6,691 nucleotides of DNA from Gammaproteobacteria bacterium (GTDB lineage: Bacteria; Pseudomonadota; Gammaproteobacteria; GCA-001735895). Within the stretch, counting starts at the first letter, position 1. Each line of letters begins with the position of its first letter. The notes under the pieces are model-generated. The model saw only the letters and a list, made by a program, of their open reading frames with translations. It searched no databases and had not been told where the DNA came from. The stretch is taken from positions 1-6,691 of the forward strand of contig WGBK01000204.1 of NCBI GenBank assembly GCA_015494335.1, written 5' to 3'. Both the position numbers and the translations under genes were made by a program. Shown piece by piece: positions 1 to 5,062 of the stretch.

Positions 1-906
1 GGCAAGCCCCCGCAGGTAGCGGGACAGACGGTGACGGCATTGCGCGCAGGGCCGGTCGCAGACGCTCGGCGTCTGCAGCGACTGGTAGTTGTCGGGGGTG
101 AAGGGCTTGCCGGGCGCGTGTTGCAGCATCCCGGCCAGCAGGCGCGAGGCGCCGTCGGGCAGCGGTAGCACCGGGCAGCGCTTGCCGAGGGCATCGCGGA
201 CGCCCTCGACTACCTGCTGCAGGGTCCAGGTTTCCGGCCCGCAAAGGTCGATGCGTTGTCCGAAGCTGGCCTCGTCCTCGAGACTGTCGGCCATTGCCCG
301 CACCAGGTCGCCGATGTACACCGGCGCGAAGCGGCTGTTGGGGCAGCTCAGTGGCAGGTAGGGCAGGGGCCAGGGGCAGAGCTTGAGCAGGTCCGCGAAG
401 CGGTTGATGAAGCTGTCGCCGGGACCGAAGATCACCGACGGCCGGAAGCTGGTGACCGCCAGCGCCTTCTGGCCAAAGGTATGAACCCGGTTCTCGCCCT
501 CGCCCTTGCTGCGCAGGTACTGGCTGCTGCCGGTGGCCTGGTCGGCGCCCAGGGCGCTCATGTGCAGCAGGCGCTGCACGCCGTTCTTCTGGCAGGCCTC
601 GACCACGGCCTGCGGGAACTCGACATGCAGGCGCCGGAAATCGCCCTTGCGGCTTTCGTTGAGGATGCCGACCAGATTGATGACCGCATCCTGGTCGCGC
701 GTGTGGCGATCGAGGGCTTCCCGGGAGGTGATGTCGGCTTCCTCGACCAGTTGCAGGCCGGGCAGCACGCGCAGCTCCCGCAGGCGGTCGGGGCGTCGGC
801 AGGGCAGGGTGACGCGATAGCCGCGCTGGGCCAGTTCCGTGGCCAGGTGGCGTCCAACGAAGCCGCTGCCGCCGAGCAGGAGCACGCGGGGGTACTTCCG
901 GGTCAT
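1..906 (-). CDS. NDUFA9-like NAD(P)-binding atypical SDR (complex I NDUFA9 subunit family), 3' end outside window
   Basis: A continuous minus-strand frame runs from the ATG at 906-904 to the window edge: 302 codons with no stop. The N-terminus has a Rossmann-fold nucleotide-binding motif, GGSGFVG (residues 12-18, a GxxGxxG pattern), followed by NLVGIL (77-82), HMSALGA (115-121), a YLRSK motif (130-134) matching the SDR YxxxK pair, and RPSVIFGPGDSFINRFA (155-171). Together these are typical of the NDUFA9-like branch of extended/atypical SDRs. Family members are only slightly longer, so probably only a few residues are missing. In mitochondria NDUFA9 is an accessory complex I subunit that binds NADPH; the role of the bacterial homologues is not settled. 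GGGAG at 919-915, 8 nt before the ATG, supports the start. It begins 4 bp after the rhlB stop, so it is probably co-transcribed. Near the C-terminus there are three cysteines (C283, C287, C290). Confidence 0.88.
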   Translation of the reverse strand, partial: MTRKYPRVLLLGGSGFVGRHLATELAQRGYRVTLPCRRPDRLRELRVLPGLQLVEEADITSREALDRHTRDQDAVINLVGILNESRKGDFRRLHVEFPQAVVEACQKNGVQRLLHMSALGADQATGSSQYLRSKGEGENRVHTFGQKALAVTSFRPSVIFGPGDSFINRFADLLKLCPWPLPYLPLSCPNSRFAPVYIGDLVRAMADSLEDEASFGQRIDLCGPETWTLQQVVEGVRDALGKRCPVLPLPDGASRLLAGMLQHAPGKPFTPDNYQSLQTPSVCDRPCAQCRHRLSRYLRGLA

Positions 907-910
907 GGTT

Positions 911-2251
911 TCAGCTCCCGCCGGAAGCCGCGGCCTTGTCCTTGCGCGGAGGGCGCGAGCGACCGCGGTTTCCGCCCTGGGGGCGTCCGCGACCGCCCTG
1001 GGGCCGGCCATTGCGCCCGCCGCCGGAACGCCGGCGACCGCCGTGGGGCGGCTTGCGCTCGATCAGCCGCTTGCGCGGCTTCGGCTCGACCAGCAGTTCC
1101 GGGGTGATCGGCCGGGTCGGGATCGATCGGCCGATGTACTGCTCGATGTCCATCAGGTTGAAGGCATAGTCCTCGCAGGCGAAGCTGATGGCCGCTCCCT
1201 TGTTGCCGGCGCGGGCGGTCCGCCCGATGCGGTGTACATAGTCCTCGCCGAGATCCGGCAGGTCGTAGTTGAAGACATGGCTGACATCGGGGATGTGCAG
1301 TCCGCGCGAGGCCACATCGGTGGCCACCAGGAAGGCGTATTCGCCGTCGTGGAATTTCTTCAGCAGCTTCTCGCGCTTGCTCTGCTGGATGTCGCCGGAG
1401 ATCAGCGCCGACGGGTAGCCGTTGGCCTCGAGGTATTCGTAGATGCGGATCGCGGCATGCTTGGTGTTGACGAAGATGATCGAACGCTCGGGCTTGAGCT
1501 CGGCGATCAGGCCCAGCAGCAGCGGGATCTTCTCGTTGTTGGCCGGGTGGTAGAGGGTCTGTTCGATGCGTTCCACCGCCGGGCTGTCGGACTCGATCTT
1601 GATCAGTTCGGCGTTGTTCATGTGTTCGTAGGCCAGTTCCATGACCTTCTGCGCCATGGTGGCGGAGAACAGCATGGAAAGGCGCTTCTCGGGTTCCGGC
1701 AGGCGCCGCAACAGGTAGCGCACATCCTTGATGAAGCCCATGTCGAACATGCGGTCGGCCTCGTCGAGCACCATGCACTCGGCGGACTTGAGCGTGTACA
1801 GGCGCTGCTTGAAGAAGTCGATCAGCCGCCCCGGCGTGCCGATGAGGATGTCGACGGGCCGCTCGAACTGGGCCTTCTGCTGCTCGTAGGCCTTGCCGCC
1901 GTAACAGATGGCGATGTTCTGGCCGGTGTGACGCGCCAGCTGCTCGGCATCCTTGTGAATCTGGATCGCCAGTTCGCGCGTCGGCGCGAGGATCAGGGTT
2001 CGCGGCTTGCCCGGTTCGGTGTTCCGTTCGCTGCCGAGCAGCCGGTTCATGCAGGCCAGCAGGAAGGCGAGGGTCTTGCCGGTGCCGGTCTGGGCCTGGC
2101 CGGCGCAGTCGCGGCCCTCCAGCAGCACCGGCAGGGCGGCTTCCTGGATCGGGGTGCAGTATTCGAAACCGTTTTCCTTCAGTGCCTGCTGCAGTTTCGG
2201 ATCGAGGGGCAGAGAATCGAAACGCGTCTCTGTCAGGTGATGTTTGCTCAT
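911..2251 (-). CDS. rhlB: ATP-dependent RNA helicase RhlB (DEAD-box)
   Basis: This 446-residue DEAD-box helicase has every core motif: F11 and TPIQ (33-36) of the Q motif, AQTGTGKT (53-60, Walker A), PTRELA (90-95), TPGR (139-142), DEAD (163-166), SAT (196-198), VATDVASRGLHIP (309-321) and HRIGRTARAG (340-349). The N-terminus MSKHHLTETRF closely resembles E. coli RhlB (MSKTHLTEQKF), which fixes both the start and the subfamily. Divergent placement next to trxA-rho is the E. coli arrangement. RhlB is known as the RNA-unwinding subunit of the RNase E degradosome, feeding structured RNA to PNPase; binding to RNase E uses the second RecA-like domain. From about residue 391 to the end the protein is a basic low-complexity tail rich in Arg, Gly and Pro, with a short repeat (GRPQGG twice, 415-427), probably for RNA contact. 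The start has only a weak ribosome site. Confidence 0.96.
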   Translation of the reverse strand: MSKHHLTETRFDSLPLDPKLQQALKENGFEYCTPIQEAALPVLLEGRDCAGQAQTGTGKTLAFLLACMNRLLGSERNTEPGKPRTLILAPTRELAIQIHKDAEQLARHTGQNIAICYGGKAYEQQKAQFERPVDILIGTPGRLIDFFKQRLYTLKSAECMVLDEADRMFDMGFIKDVRYLLRRLPEPEKRLSMLFSATMAQKVMELAYEHMNNAELIKIESDSPAVERIEQTLYHPANNEKIPLLLGLIAELKPERSIIFVNTKHAAIRIYEYLEANGYPSALISGDIQQSKREKLLKKFHDGEYAFLVATDVASRGLHIPDVSHVFNYDLPDLGEDYVHRIGRTARAGNKGAAISFACEDYAFNLMDIEQYIGRSIPTRPITPELLVEPKPRKRLIERKPPHGGRRRSGGGRNGRPQGGRGRPQGGNRGRSRPPRKDKAAASGGS

Positions 2252-2284
2252 GCTCTGTGTTCGTTCTTCTGATGTTGACCCGGC

Positions 2285-2316
2285 ATCATACCACGGGCCG
2301 GCCGGTGCCGAGAAAA
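2285..2316 (-). promoter_or_regulatory. Putative rhlB promoter (extended -10)
   Basis: Reading the minus strand, TATGAT (2290-2285) is a five-of-six match to the sigma-70 -10 box and is preceded directly by TGG, giving an extended -10 (TGn). The -35 region is poor; TTTTCT at 2316-2311 is the nearest candidate but sits 20 bp away. The start of transcription would be near 2278, about 27 nt before the rhlB ATG. Inferred from sequence only. Confidence 0.5.
2292..2307. repeat. 16-bp imperfect palindrome inside the rhlB promoter spacer
   Basis: CACGGGCC followed by GGCCGGTG is a dyad with seven of eight base pairs matching. It lies immediately upstream of the extended -10 of the presumed rhlB promoter, where an operator could sit. 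In GC-rich DNA such dyads arise by chance, so a function is only a possibility. Confidence 0.25.
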
Positions 2317-2350
2317 TAGCAGCCGGGGCCGAACCGCGCAGATCAATACG

Positions 2351-2380
2351 CGCCGGATGGTTTCTTGACAGCCTCCGGCG
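2351..2380. repeat. Inverted repeat bracketing the trxA -35 box
   Basis: CGCCGGA (2351-2357) and TCCGGCG (2374-2380) are perfect 7-bp inverted copies separated by 16 bp. The trxA -35 hexamer TTGACA lies between the arms. The placement would suit a regulator-binding site controlling trxA, but no known operator is recognised and the arms are GC-rich, so chance is possible. Confidence 0.3.
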
Positions 2381-2393
2381 ACTTCAATAAATT
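2365..2393 (+). promoter_or_regulatory. Sigma-70 type promoter for trxA
   Basis: A consensus -35 TTGACA (2365-2370) is followed after exactly 17 bp by TAAATT (2388-2393, four of six matches to TATAAT). Transcription would begin near 2400, giving a leader of about 43 nt before the trxA GTG. This is the best promoter match in the window. Confidence 0.72.
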
Positions 2394-2442
2394 GACCGAT
2401 CTTTCATCATAGTTCGCATTCCGATGCGCTGGAGAATACCCC

Positions 2443-2769
2443 GTGAGTGACAAAATCGTGTATCTGACCGACGACAGTTTCGAGGCCGAGGTGCTGCAGT
2501 CCGATCTGCCGGTACTGGTCGATTACTGGGCGGACTGGTGCGGTCCCTGCAAGATGATCGCCCCGGTGCTGGAGGAAATCGCCGAAGAGTATGACGGCAA
2601 GATCAAGGTCGCCAAGCTCAACATCGACGAGAATACCGGCACACCGCCGAAGTACGGCATTCGCGGCATTCCCACGCTGATGCTGTTCAAGGACGGCAAT
2701 GTCGAGGCCACCAAGGTCGGTGCCCTGTCCAAGTCGCAGCTGACCGCCTTCATCGACAGCAACCTGTAA
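2443..2769 (+). CDS. trxA: Thioredoxin 1 (TrxA)
   Basis: This 108-residue protein is a textbook thioredoxin. The active site WCGPC (residues 32-36) carries the redox pair C33/C36, the buried Asp is D27, and the cis-proline is P77 in GIRGIPT; all are shifted by one residue relative to E. coli TrxA (C32/C35, D26, P76). Length and C-terminus match the family (108 versus 109 in E. coli). It reduces protein disulphides in the cytoplasm, for example in ribonucleotide reductase and PAPS reductase, and is itself recharged by NADPH-thioredoxin reductase. The start is GTG at 2443, chosen because GGAG at 2431-2434 lies 8 nt upstream and the N-terminus then matches the family. It is divergent from rhlB and upstream of rho as in E. 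coli, with its own promoter and a hairpin after the stop. Confidence 0.97.
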   Translation: MSDKIVYLTDDSFEAEVLQSDLPVLVDYWADWCGPCKMIAPVLEEIAEEYDGKIKVAKLNIDENTGTPPKYGIRGIPTLMLFKDGNVEATKVGALSKSQLTAFIDSNL

Positions 2770-2776
2770 CATCCCG

Positions 2777-2807
2777 GCCTCCGCCGGAGACGGTTTCCGG
2801 CGGAGGC
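2777..2807 (+). terminator. Strong hairpin after trxA (no T-tract)
   Basis: GCCTCCGCCGGA (2777-2788) pairs perfectly with TCCGGCGGAGGC (2796-2807): a 12-bp stem with a 7-nt loop, starting 7 nt after the trxA stop. No run of T follows at once, so it is not a classical intrinsic terminator by itself. It may protect the trxA mRNA 3' end, or work with the next hairpin. Confidence 0.55.
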
Positions 2808-2809
2808 GC

Positions 2810-2836
2810 AGCGGGTGGTTGGACGCCCCCGCTTTT
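2810..2836 (+). terminator. Possible intrinsic terminator after trxA
   Basis: AGCGGG (2810-2815) pairs with CCCGCT (2828-2833), extended by GG/CC (2817-2818 with 2826-2827) if T2816 bulges out, and runs directly into TTTT (2833-2836). It sits behind the larger trxA hairpin and would separate trxA from rho. It overlaps the presumed rho promoter, so the T's may serve both. Confidence 0.42.
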
Positions 2837-2848
2837 GTGTGCTAGTCT
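2819..2848 (+). promoter_or_regulatory. Putative rho promoter
   Basis: TGCTAGTCT (2840-2848) is an extended -10 (TGn followed by TAGTCT, which keeps the key T, A and final T). A weak -35, TTGGAC (2819-2824), lies 18 bp before it. Transcription would start near 2855, giving rho a leader of about 200 nt. The -35 is poor, so the call rests mainly on the extended -10 and on the location after the trxA hairpins. Confidence 0.42.
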
Positions 2849-2880
2849 CTGCGCGCATAACACGCCACTTCACCGGCGAC

Positions 2881-2895
2881 GCTTCGAATCGAAGC
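2881..2895. repeat. Perfect 15-bp palindrome in the rho leader
   Basis: GCTTCGA, a central A, then TCGAAGC form a perfect dyad. In RNA this is a 6-bp hairpin with a three-base loop. It lies about 25 nt after the presumed transcription start and immediately before the C-rich stretch of the leader, so it could be a 5' structural element of the leader or a protein-binding site in DNA. Confidence 0.5.
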
Positions 2896-2980
2896 ACATC
2901 TTCCCAACCCATATTGCACATTCTCCAAGGCCAGACCGTTCCCAGGTATCGTTTTTTCTATCCTATTCCTGTTTGCGCCC
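2895..2980 (+). promoter_or_regulatory. C-rich, G-poor rut-like segment of the rho leader
   Basis: This 86-nt stretch contains 31 C and only 11 G, with many YC dinucleotides, whereas the flanking genes are rich in both G and C. I see no stable hairpin in it. C-rich, G-poor, unstructured RNA is what Rho binds (rut sites), and rho in E. coli is known to be autoregulated by Rho-dependent attenuation in its own leader. The composition is seen directly; the function is inferred from it and from the location. Confidence 0.5.
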
Positions 2981-2991
2981 ACGGGCTGTTT

Positions 2992-3023
2992 CCGGATGGC
3001 GGTCAAGCCATTGCCGGGCTTTT
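2992..3023 (+). promoter_or_regulatory. Hairpin followed by four T's in the rho leader (attenuator-like)
   Basis: CCGGATGGC (2992-3000) pairs with GCCAT (3007-3011) and, past a 2-nt bulge, CCGG (3014-3017), enclosing a 6-nt loop; GC and TTTT (3020-3023) follow. It resembles a weak intrinsic terminator placed 32 nt before the rho ATG. It also buries the ATG of the short upstream open frame (2996-2998) in the stem. An attenuator or a translation switch is possible; neither is shown. Confidence 0.35.
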
Positions 3024-3058
3024 CATCAACCACTAGTCTTTCGATCCAATCTCTATGA
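2996..3058 (+). CDS. Possible 20-residue rho leader peptide, overlapping the rho start
   Basis: An ATG at 2996 opens a 20-codon frame (MAVKPLPGF... ending SIQSL) whose TGA stop (3056-3058) overlaps the rho ATG (3055-3057) as ATGA, the arrangement used for translational coupling. It resembles neither a known protein nor what I recall of the E. coli rho leader peptide RhoL. Its own ribosome site is poor (ACGGG at 2981-2985, about 10 nt upstream) and its ATG lies in a hairpin stem. In its favour, rho has no visible Shine-Dalgarno sequence, which coupling would explain. Against it, any gene starting ATGA has a stop in this frame, so a 20-codon frame can occur by chance. Confidence 0.3.
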   Translation: MAVKPLPGFSSTTSLSIQSL

Positions 3059-4311
3059 ACCTCAGCGAACTCAAGAAAAAACCCGTTCCCGAACTCATCG
3101 ATCTGCTCAAGGAAATGGGCGGCGATCACACCCCGCGCATGCGCAAGCAGGACATCATCTTCAGCCTGCTCAAGGCCCAGGCCAAGAAGGGCGAGGATAT
3201 CTTCGGCGACGGGGTTCTGGAGATCCTGCAGGACGGCTTCGGCTTTCTGCGCAGCGCCGACAGCTCCTATCTCGCCGGTCCCGACGACATCTATGTCTCT
3301 CCGAGCCAGATTCGCCGCTTCAACCTGCGCACCGGCGATACCATCAGCGGCAAGATCCGCCCGCCGAAGGACAACGAACGCTACTTTGCCCTGCTCAAGG
3401 TCGACCAGATCAACTTCGACGCGCCGGAAGCGGTCAAGCACAAGGTCCTGTTCGAAAACCTGACCCCGCTGCACGCCCAGGAACGACTGACCCTGGAGCG
3501 CGGCAACGGCAGCACCGAGGACATCACCGCGCGCATCATCGATCTGGTCTCGCCCATCGGCAAGGGTCAGCGCGGATTGATCGTGTCGCCGCCGAAGGCG
3601 GGCAAGACACTGATGCTGCAGAACATCGCCCAGAGCATCGCCAGCAATTATCCCGAGTGCTACCTGATTGTGCTGCTGATCGACGAGCGCCCCGAGGAAG
3701 TCACCGAGATGTCGCGCATGGTGCGCGGCGAAGTGGTTGCCTCCACCTTCGACGAACCGGCGAGCCGCCATGTTCAGGTGGCCGAGATGGTCATCGAGAA
3801 GGCCAAGCGGCTGGTCGAGCACAAGCGCGACGTGGTGATCCTGCTCGATTCCATCACCCGTCTCGCGCGCGCCTACAACACCACCATCCCGTCCTCCGGC
3901 AAGGTGCTGACCGGTGGTGTCGACGCCCATGCCCTGCACCGCCCGAAGCGCTTCTTCGGCGCCGCCCGCAACATCGAGGAAGGCGGCAGCCTGACCATCA
4001 TCGCCACCGCCCTGGTCGAGACCGGTTCCAAGATGGACGAGGTCATCTACGAGGAATTCAAGGGCACCGGCAACATGGAAATCCACCTCGACCGCCGCAT
4101 TGCCGAGAAGCGCGTGTTCCCGGCCATCAACATCAACCGTTCCGGCACCCGTCGCGAGGAACTGCTGATGTCCCAGGACGAGCTGCAGAAGGTCTGGATC
4201 CTGCGCAAGTTCCTGCACCAGATGGACGACCTCGAGGCGATGGAGTTCGTGCTCGGCCGCATGCAGAACAGCAAGACCAACGCCGAATTCTTCGACCAGA
4301 TGAAAAAGTGA
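3055..4311 (+). CDS. rho: Transcription termination factor Rho
   Basis: This 418-residue protein aligns nearly end to end with E. coli Rho (419 residues). It shows the N-terminal helical domain with RMRKQDIIF (28-36), the RNA-binding OSB/cold-shock fold with GFGFLR (61-66, RNP-like) and FENLTPLH (133-140), and the RecA-type motor with P-loop PPKAGKT (179-185; K181 and K184), catalytic E211 in DERPEE, Walker B VVILLD ending in D265, and the Q-loop region around 278-290. Numbering matches E. coli almost exactly and there is no extra insert. Rho is a hexameric RNA-dependent ATPase that loads on C-rich RNA and releases RNA polymerase. The start ATG gives the family N-terminus MNLSELK. The 20 bases before it (AGTCTTTCGATCCAATCTCT) contain no Shine-Dalgarno sequence, which is unusual for an abundant protein. 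The long C-rich leader fits autoregulation. Confidence 0.98.
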   Translation: MNLSELKKKPVPELIDLLKEMGGDHTPRMRKQDIIFSLLKAQAKKGEDIFGDGVLEILQDGFGFLRSADSSYLAGPDDIYVSPSQIRRFNLRTGDTISGKIRPPKDNERYFALLKVDQINFDAPEAVKHKVLFENLTPLHAQERLTLERGNGSTEDITARIIDLVSPIGKGQRGLIVSPPKAGKTLMLQNIAQSIASNYPECYLIVLLIDERPEEVTEMSRMVRGEVVASTFDEPASRHVQVAEMVIEKAKRLVEHKRDVVILLDSITRLARAYNTTIPSSGKVLTGGVDAHALHRPKRFFGAARNIEEGGSLTIIATALVETGSKMDEVIYEEFKGTGNMEIHLDRRIAEKRVFPAININRSGTRREELLMSQDELQKVWILRKFLHQMDDLEAMEFVLGRMQNSKTNAEFFDQMKK

Positions 4312-4357
4312 GCATCCCGGTCGGCACGCGGTAACGCAGGCCGGGCGGGTTCCCGTC

Positions 4358-4891
4358 GTGCCCTATGTCGAATCCTTCAAACCCTGGGTCGGACGCGACC
4401 CGGTGGTGTTGATCCTCGGCAGCATGCCGGGGGTGGCTTCGCTGCAGCAGCAGCGTTACTACGCCCACCCGCGCAACGCCTTCTGGCCGATACTCGGAGA
4501 ACTGTTCGGCATCGACTGGGCGGAGGATTACGCCCGCCGGCGCGAGCAGTTCGAGGCCCTGCCGCTGGCATTGTGGGATGTGCTGCAGGGCTGCGAGCGC
4601 GAGGGGAGCCTGGATGCGGCCATCGACCCTCGCTCCCTGCGCATCAACCGCCTGCCTGAGCTGCTGCGCGAACTGCCGGGCATCGAGCGCATCCTGTTCA
4701 ACGGGGCGACGGCGGAGCGGCTGTTCAGGCGCCATGTGTTGCCGCAGATGGAGGGCGAAAGAACGCCGCTGCTGCTGCGCCTGCCCTCCACCAGTCCGGC
4801 CCACGCGGGCATGGGTTTCGAGGAAAAACGATCCCGCTGGGGCGAGGCTCTGGCGCCCGCGTTAACCCGCATATCTCACCACCGTTCGTAG
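4358..4891 (+). CDS. Family 6 UDG-superfamily DNA-deoxyinosine (hypoxanthine) glycosylase, C-terminus supplied by a mobile element
   Basis: The 177-residue product opens with the signature of the hypoxanthine-DNA glycosylase family: ESFKPWVG, LILGSMPGVASL (18-29) and YYAHPRNAFW (34-43). N40 in PRN corresponds to the catalytic Asn described for this family, and LPSTSPAHA (142-150) is the second active-site motif. It would excise hypoxanthine formed by adenine deamination, starting base-excision repair. The GTG at 4358 is the best start: it puts SFxPW at the expected N-terminal place, no ATG exists upstream in frame, and a purine-rich GGGCGGG (4343-4349) precedes it. It begins 46 bp after rho with no terminator, so co-transcription is likely. 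From codon 169 onward (LTRISHHRS and the stop) the sequence is the left end of the element at 4862-5046, so the native C-terminus is lost. All recognised catalytic motifs precede that point, so the enzyme is probably still active. Confidence 0.87.
   Translation: MPYVESFKPWVGRDPVVLILGSMPGVASLQQQRYYAHPRNAFWPILGELFGIDWAEDYARRREQFEALPLALWDVLQGCEREGSLDAAIDPRSLRINRLPELLRELPGIERILFNGATAERLFRRHVLPQMEGERTPLLLRLPSTSPAHAGMGFEEKRSRWGEALAPALTRISHHRS
4862..4883 (+). repeat. Left terminal inverted repeat
   Basis: This is the outer 22 bp of the element. It lies inside the 3' end of the glycosylase gene, where it encodes LTRISHH. After a mismatch at 4884 the match to the other end continues with TTC and TA (4885-4890). 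Confidence 0.88.
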
Positions 4892-4946
4892 CGAGACGGA
4901 TCAAGGCTGCGGCATGGGTGGCTTTCGCGACCGAGGGGCGCGCAGG

Positions 4947-4962
4947 CATGGTCGACACCATG
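4947..4962. repeat. Central palindrome of the element
   Basis: CATGGT and ACCATG flank CGAC, giving a 6-bp stem with a 4-nt loop. Its midpoint (4954.5) coincides with the midpoint of the element (4954). A second small hairpin, CACTC/GAGTG with a 5-nt loop, follows at 4968-4982. They look like the tip of a long fold-back structure. Confidence 0.6.
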
Positions 4963-5024
4963 TCGAGCACTCCGATCGAGTGAAAGCCAGACAGGGCGTG
5001 CCATCGGGCCGTCATAGTATGAAG

Positions 5025-5046
5025 GGTGGTGAGATATGCGGGTTAA
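5025..5046 (-). repeat. Right terminal inverted repeat
   Basis: This is the exact reverse complement of 4862-4883, ending GCGGGTTAA on the plus strand. It lies 16 bp upstream of the -35 box of the presumed EF-G promoter. Confidence 0.88.
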
Positions 5047-5062
5047 TTTCCGCGGCTGGCGC

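Larger units (their letters stand above)
4862..5046. mobile_element. 185-bp MITE-like element with TTAA ends and 22-bp perfect inverted repeats
   Basis: The ends at 4862-4883 and 5025-5046 are exact reverse complements over 22 bp, beginning TTAACCCGCATATCTC. TTAA on both outer edges could be a 4-bp target duplication, leaving 18-bp terminal repeats that start CCC. Further in, matching motifs lie at equal distances from both ends: ACGG 34 bp in, GGCTTTC 58 bp in, and a CATGGT/ACCATG palindrome (4947-4962) at the exact centre, so the whole element is a decayed fold-back. It is too short for a transposase and I accept no gene inside it. TTAA targets and CCC ends recall piggyBac-type transposons and, more loosely, IS1380-like bacterial elements; this family assignment is inference. 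It was presumably mobilised by a transposase encoded elsewhere. Confidence 0.8.

Noticed and set aside
256..1107. A 283-codon plus-strand open frame opposite the NDUFA9-like gene
   Set aside because: It overlaps two real minus-strand genes and the start of the product is low-complexity, with no recognisable domain.
839..2272. A 477-codon plus-strand open frame antisense to rhlB
   Set aside because: It mirrors the codon-position bias of rhlB, a certain gene on the other strand. Its product matches no family and is rich in Val, Leu, Ala and Asp as expected from reverse reading of GC-rich codons. It also covers the rhlB promoter region.
2931..2957. Six T's in the rho leader as an intrinsic terminator
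   Set aside because: The only upstream pairing (GACC with GGT) is too short and interrupted to form a stable stem.
2815..3036. A 73-codon frame through the rho leader, starting GTG at 2815
   Set aside because: Its start lies upstream of the presumed promoter, in the trxA terminator region. It has no ribosome site and gives no recognisable protein.
2842..4218. A 458-codon minus-strand open frame antisense to rho
   Set aside because: It is a shadow of the rho reading frame in high-GC DNA and has no family features. The rho match on the other strand runs over the full length.
4316..4345. CCCGG/CCGGG stem with an inner GCG-GTAA-CGC hairpin between rho and the glycosylase gene, as a rho terminator
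   Set aside because: The stem is short with a long interval and no T-tract follows; it more likely reflects GC-rich sequence.
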